The translations under genes and the position numbers were made by a program. This document shows positions 19,133 to 22,111 of a DNA stretch of 22,111 bases, piece by piece; position 1 is the first letter of the stretch, and each line of letters opens with the position of its first letter. The DNA lies in IMG/VR virus record IMGVR_UViG_3300033143_001259, positions 1 to 22,111 of that record. One strand, 5' to 3'. The DNA is from a virus. Below the pieces are notes generated by a model, which was given only the letters and a program-made list of their open reading frames with translations, was not told the origin of the DNA and ran no database searches.

Positions 19133-22111
19133 GTGGGATATTGGAGTTCTGGAGGTGATTTAAATACTGCTAGATATGGTTTAGCTGGTGCTGGTACTCA
19201 ATCAGCAGGATTATCTTTTGGAGGTCTTACTGGAAGTTATTCAGCAGTAACTGAATCTTATAATGGAGATTCTTGGACTTCAGAGAATGATTTAAATACT
19301 GATAGATACTTATTAGCAGGAGCGGGAATTCAAACAGCTGCTTTATCATTTGGTGGAAATCCGACTGCGCCAACCGAATCATACAATGGAACTTCTTGGA
19401 CTTCTGAAAATGATCTAAATACTTCTAGATACGGATTAGCAGGCTGTGGAACACAATCTTCTGCTTTATCCATTGGAGGTAACCTTCATCTTTATACTAC
19501 TGAAGAATATAATGGAGTTTCATGGTCTTATTCAGATGATTTAAACATAAGTAGAACATCAAGTGCGGCATGTGGAACAACTAGTGCTTCTTTATGTTTT
19601 GGAGGAAACAATGGATCAACATATCCATTTTATTCTACAGAAGAATATGATGGTGCTTCATGGAGTAATGTTAGTGATTTAAATGTCCGTAGAGAATCAT
19701 TAACAGGTTGTGGAACTCAATCTGCTGGGTTGTCATTCGGTGGTCTTACCTATGATTTAGTATTTTTATATGATACTGAAAAATACGATGGAATTGTATG
19801 GAGTTATTCAGATCATTTAAATGCTGGTAGACATAGATTAGCAGGAGCAGGAACTCAATCAGAAGGATTAACTTTTGGCGGATATGATGGATCATCTTTA
19901 GCAACAACAGAAGAATATGATGAAACATCATATAAGATGTTACCACTTATAGGAACTTGGTCTACATCAAATGATTTAAATACAGCTAGATATTGTTTAG
20001 CAGGATGTGGAACTCAAACCGCAGGTTTATCTTTTGGTGGGCAAATATCCGCAGTTGATTATTATGGATATACCGAAGAATACGATGGAAGTTCATGGAC
20101 TAATTCTAATGATTTAAATACTGCAAGGTCAAATCTAGCAGGTTGCGGAACTCAAACCACAGGTTTATCTTTTGGTGGTCGTGCTGGTTCTTATATAGCA
20201 GTAACAGAAAAATATAATGGAACCACTTGGGCAACTGCAAATGATCTAAATGCTGACAGAGGGTATCTAGCAGGTTGCGGAACTCAATCAGCAGGTTTAT
20301 GTTTCGGTGGTTATGATGGATCTAATTTAGCAACTACTGAATCTTATGATGGTACTTCTTGGGTTTCTGAAAATGATCTAAATACTGCTAGAACATCATT
20401 GTCAGGTTGTGGAACTCAATCTTCCGCTTTATCGTTTGGTGGATATATTTCTGGGGCATTGGGATTAACTGAAGAATATAATGGATCTACTTGGTCTACT
20501 TCTAATGATTTAAATGTAGCGAGACACAAATTAGCAGGATGTGGAACTCAAGAAAATGCACTATCTTTTGGTGGAACAAATGGTTTTTTGTTAGCAGAAT
20601 CTGAGCAATATAACGGAATCTCTTGGATTATTTCTGGAGCGTTAAACACAGCTAGAGATAGTTTGGGAAGTTGTGGAACTAAATCAGCTTGTTTATCTTT
20701 CGGTGGTTATGCTTCATCTGCTTTAGTAACTACCGAAGAATATAATGAACCAGCAGAAGCTACAGACGTACCAGATTACGAAGTTTCAGGAGCAAGAGTT
20801 TGGGTAACTGTTAGTGATTTAAATGAAGCTAAAAGAAGTGTTGGAGGTTGTGGAACTAAAACTGCCGCATTAGCATCTAATGGTTATGATGATTCTAGTT
20901 TATTAACAACTGAAGAATATAATGGAACTTCTTGGTTTATTACAAATGATACCATTGCAGATCGAATGGGGCCAGCAAATTCAGGAACACAAACATCTGC
21001 TTTATCTTTTGGTGGTTGGGAAGGATTATCAGCAAGCGATACAACTGAATCATATAATGGCACTTCGTGGACTACTGAGAATGATTTAAATCAGGCTAGA
21101 CAATATTTATCAGGATGTGGAACTCAAACAGCTAGTTTATCTTTTGGTGGTTATCTTGGTCTTACAGAAGAATATAATGGAACTTCTTGGATTATTGTCA
21201 ATAGTTTAAATGAAAATAAAGTAGAAGGCTCTGGCGCTGGTACTCAGACCGCTGGATTAGCTTTTGGAGGATCTTATCAAAATGACACAGAAGAGTATAA
21301 CGGAACAATCTGGACACATACTAGTCAATTAAATGGTGAACCAGATGGCTTAGCTGGTAGTGGTGTTCAATCAGCAGCATTAGCTTTCGGTGGTAATAGC
21401 ACTGAAACAAGAACTGAAGAATATGATGGAACATCATGGTCTTATAAATCTAACTTAAATACTGGTAGAAGATCTTTAGGAGGAGCTGGCACTACAATAT
21501 CTTCACTATCTTTTGGCGGAGATGATGGAGATTATTCAGCAACAACTGAAGAATACTCAGATGGCGAATCTTTTGTAATAACTCAACCTGAACCATATAC
21601 TGTATGGGTCATTGCTAGTGATCTAAATACTTCTAGACATAGATTAGCAGGTTGTGGAACGCAGTCAGCAAGTATATCTTTTGGTGGATATACTACAACT
21701 GATTCAGCAGTTACTGAAGAATACGATGGTACTTCTTGGACTTCTGAAAATGATCTAAATACTACTAGATGTAGTCTTGCTGGAGCAGGAGTTCAATCAG
21801 CATGTCTGTCTTTTGGCGGGTATGATGTAGGTTATTTAGCAACAACTGAATCATATAACGGAACTTCTTGGACTTCTGAAGATGATTTAAATACAGCTAG
21901 ATTACGTCTAGCAGGAGCTGGAACACAGACCGCTAGTTTATCTTTTGGTGGAACACGACTTTCTGCATCAGCTGTAACAGAAGAGTACAATGGAACTTCT
22001 TGGACAACTTCTAATGATTTAAATACTGCTAGATATAGTTTAGCAGGTTGTGGTACTCAGTCAGCGGCATTATCAATCTCTGGATTCGATGGCATTGAAC
22101 TATCAACAATT
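19133..22111 (+). CDS. Giant Kelch-repeat protein, putative receptor-binding fibre (partial at window end)
   Basis: A GTG at 19133 with AGGAG (19122-19126) six bases upstream opens a frame that runs without a stop to the window edge (at least 993 residues). It starts MGYWSSGGDLN, and from Trp4 on consists only of Kelch-type repeats of about 41-50 residues, with consensus W-[ST]-x-x-[NS]-D-L-N-[TV]-[AS]-R-x-x-L-A-G-[CA]-G-T-Q-[ST]-x-x-L-[SC]-F-G-G-Y-x-G-x-x-x-[AT]-T-E-E-Y-[ND]-G-[TS]-S. I count 22 blades in the window. The FGG and T-E-x-Y motifs are the Kelch double-glycine and the Y half of the blade; the Trp opens each following blade. Kelch blades form beta-propellers, commonly six. Long linkers follow blades 6, 12 and 18. 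It is probably an extracellular binding protein. No N-terminal anchor domain is visible. Confidence 0.85.
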   Translation, partial: MGYWSSGGDLNTARYGLAGAGTQSAGLSFGGLTGSYSAVTESYNGDSWTSENDLNTDRYLLAGAGIQTAALSFGGNPTAPTESYNGTSWTSENDLNTSRYGLAGCGTQSSALSIGGNLHLYTTEEYNGVSWSYSDDLNISRTSSAACGTTSASLCFGGNNGSTYPFYSTEEYDGASWSNVSDLNVRRESLTGCGTQSAGLSFGGLTYDLVFLYDTEKYDGIVWSYSDHLNAGRHRLAGAGTQSEGLTFGGYDGSSLATTEEYDETSYKMLPLIGTWSTSNDLNTARYCLAGCGTQTAGLSFGGQISAVDYYGYTEEYDGSSWTNSNDLNTARSNLAGCGTQTTGLSFGGRAGSYIAVTEKYNGTTWATANDLNADRGYLAGCGTQSAGLCFGGYDGSNLATTESYDGTSWVSENDLNTARTSLSGCGTQSSALSFGGYISGALGLTEEYNGSTWSTSNDLNVARHKLAGCGTQENALSFGGTNGFLLAESEQYNGISWIISGALNTARDSLGSCGTKSACLSFGGYASSALVTTEEYNEPAEATDVPDYEVSGARVWVTVSDLNEAKRSVGGCGTKTAALASNGYDDSSLLTTEEYNGTSWFITNDTIADRMGPANSGTQTSALSFGGWEGLSASDTTESYNGTSWTTENDLNQARQYLSGCGTQTASLSFGGYLGLTEEYNGTSWIIVNSLNENKVEGSGAGTQTAGLAFGGSYQNDTEEYNGTIWTHTSQLNGEPDGLAGSGVQSAALAFGGNSTETRTEEYDGTSWSYKSNLNTGRRSLGGAGTTISSLSFGGDDGDYSATTEEYSDGESFVITQPEPYTVWVIASDLNTSRHRLAGCGTQSASISFGGYTTTDSAVTEEYDGTSWTSENDLNTTRCSLAGAGVQSACLSFGGYDVGYLATTESYNGTSWTSEDDLNTARLRLAGAGTQTASLSFGGTRLSASAVTEEYNGTSWTTSNDLNTARYSLAGCGTQSAALSISGFDGIELSTI
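19142..19957 (+). repeat. Kelch blades 1-6, first predicted six-bladed propeller
   Basis: Six blades, the sixth ending in an aberrant linker (EEYDETSYKMLPLIGT, ending at 19957) in place of the usual EEYNGTS. Blades 1-2 have AGAG and 3-5 have ACG/GCG before T-Q. Length is 272 residues. Confidence 0.8.
19958..20800 (+). repeat. Kelch blades 7-12, second predicted six-bladed propeller
   Basis: Six regular blades, nearly all with GCGTQ/K. The last ends in the long Pro/Asp/Glu-bearing linker EEYNEPAEATDVPDYEVSGARV. Length is 281 residues. Confidence 0.8.
20801..21604 (+). repeat. Kelch blades 13-18, third predicted six-bladed propeller
   Basis: Six blades that deviate most from consensus: blade 13 has LASNG for LSFGG, blade 14 replaces DLN with DTI, and blades 15-17 have shortened loops. 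Blade 18 ends in the linker EEYSDGESFVITQPEPYTV. Length is 268 residues. Confidence 0.75.
21605..22111 (+). repeat. Kelch blades 19-22, start of a fourth propeller (cut by window edge)
   Basis: Four near-consensus blades (WVIASDLNTSRHRLAGCGTQ and following), the fourth cut by the window edge after FDGIELSTI. Blades 19-20 share a 33-base identical stretch with blades 2-3. Confidence 0.8.

Noticed and set aside
19746-19946. Minus-strand frame inside the Kelch gene
   Set aside because: Its low-complexity Leu/His-rich product is the reverse reading of the repeats; the plus strand is open throughout.
19133-22111. CRISPR array or satellite-like repeats in the terminal repeated region
   Set aside because: The roughly 135-150-base periodicity is an open reading frame with Kelch motifs, and the repeats are imperfect with no spacer structure.

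Overview
The window is part of the late structural and lysis region of a tailed bacteriophage or prophage, most likely a siphophage with a long non-contractile tail. Every gene I can support lies on the + strand. Genes are tightly packed, often with start and stop codons overlapping (TAATG, ATGA), and most have AGGAG-type ribosome binding sites. The DNA is AT-rich and arginine is mostly encoded by AGA. A lipoprotein with a lipobox and a protein of inner-membrane spanin-like topology hint at a Gram-negative host. This is inference, and I cannot name the host.

Layout. (1) 2-1507, head-tail junction: end of a probable head-tail adaptor, a head-closure-like protein, an HK97 gp10-like tail-completion protein and a tail terminator. 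(2) 1559-9447, tail tube and length control: a 389-aa tail tube protein; a tail assembly chaperone pair joined by a predicted -1 ribosomal frameshift on a run of seven A (3273-3279); and a very long tape measure protein whose reading frame breaks at about 8236-8242, giving a 1545-aa and a 403-aa piece. (3) 9447-14919, tail tip: two small minor tail proteins, a lambda J-like tip protein with two fibronectin-type domains and a C-terminal beta module, then small tip or fibre-associated proteins, one carrying a perfect-length 14-residue repeat. (4) 14947-17004, DUF1353 protein and lysis genes: a lipoprotein, a sigma70-like promoter, a membrane coiled-coil protein, a 40-aa one-TM protein, an M15-type peptidase (probable endolysin) and a small exported protein. 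A broken second copy of the endolysin start lies just upstream of the 40-aa gene. (5) 17013-22111, after an AT hairpin: three small glycine/alanine-rich beta proteins, a coiled-coil protein and a giant Kelch-repeat protein open to the window edge.

The most striking item is the Kelch protein (19133-22111+, at least 993 residues). It holds 22 blades in the window, and an aberrant linker interrupts the array after blades 6, 12 and 18. This fits a string of six-bladed beta-propellers: three complete and a fourth started. It is probably a receptor-binding fibre or virion decoration. No CRISPR array, tRNA, rRNA, transposase or integrase was seen, and no gene-free stretch exceeds 140 bases.
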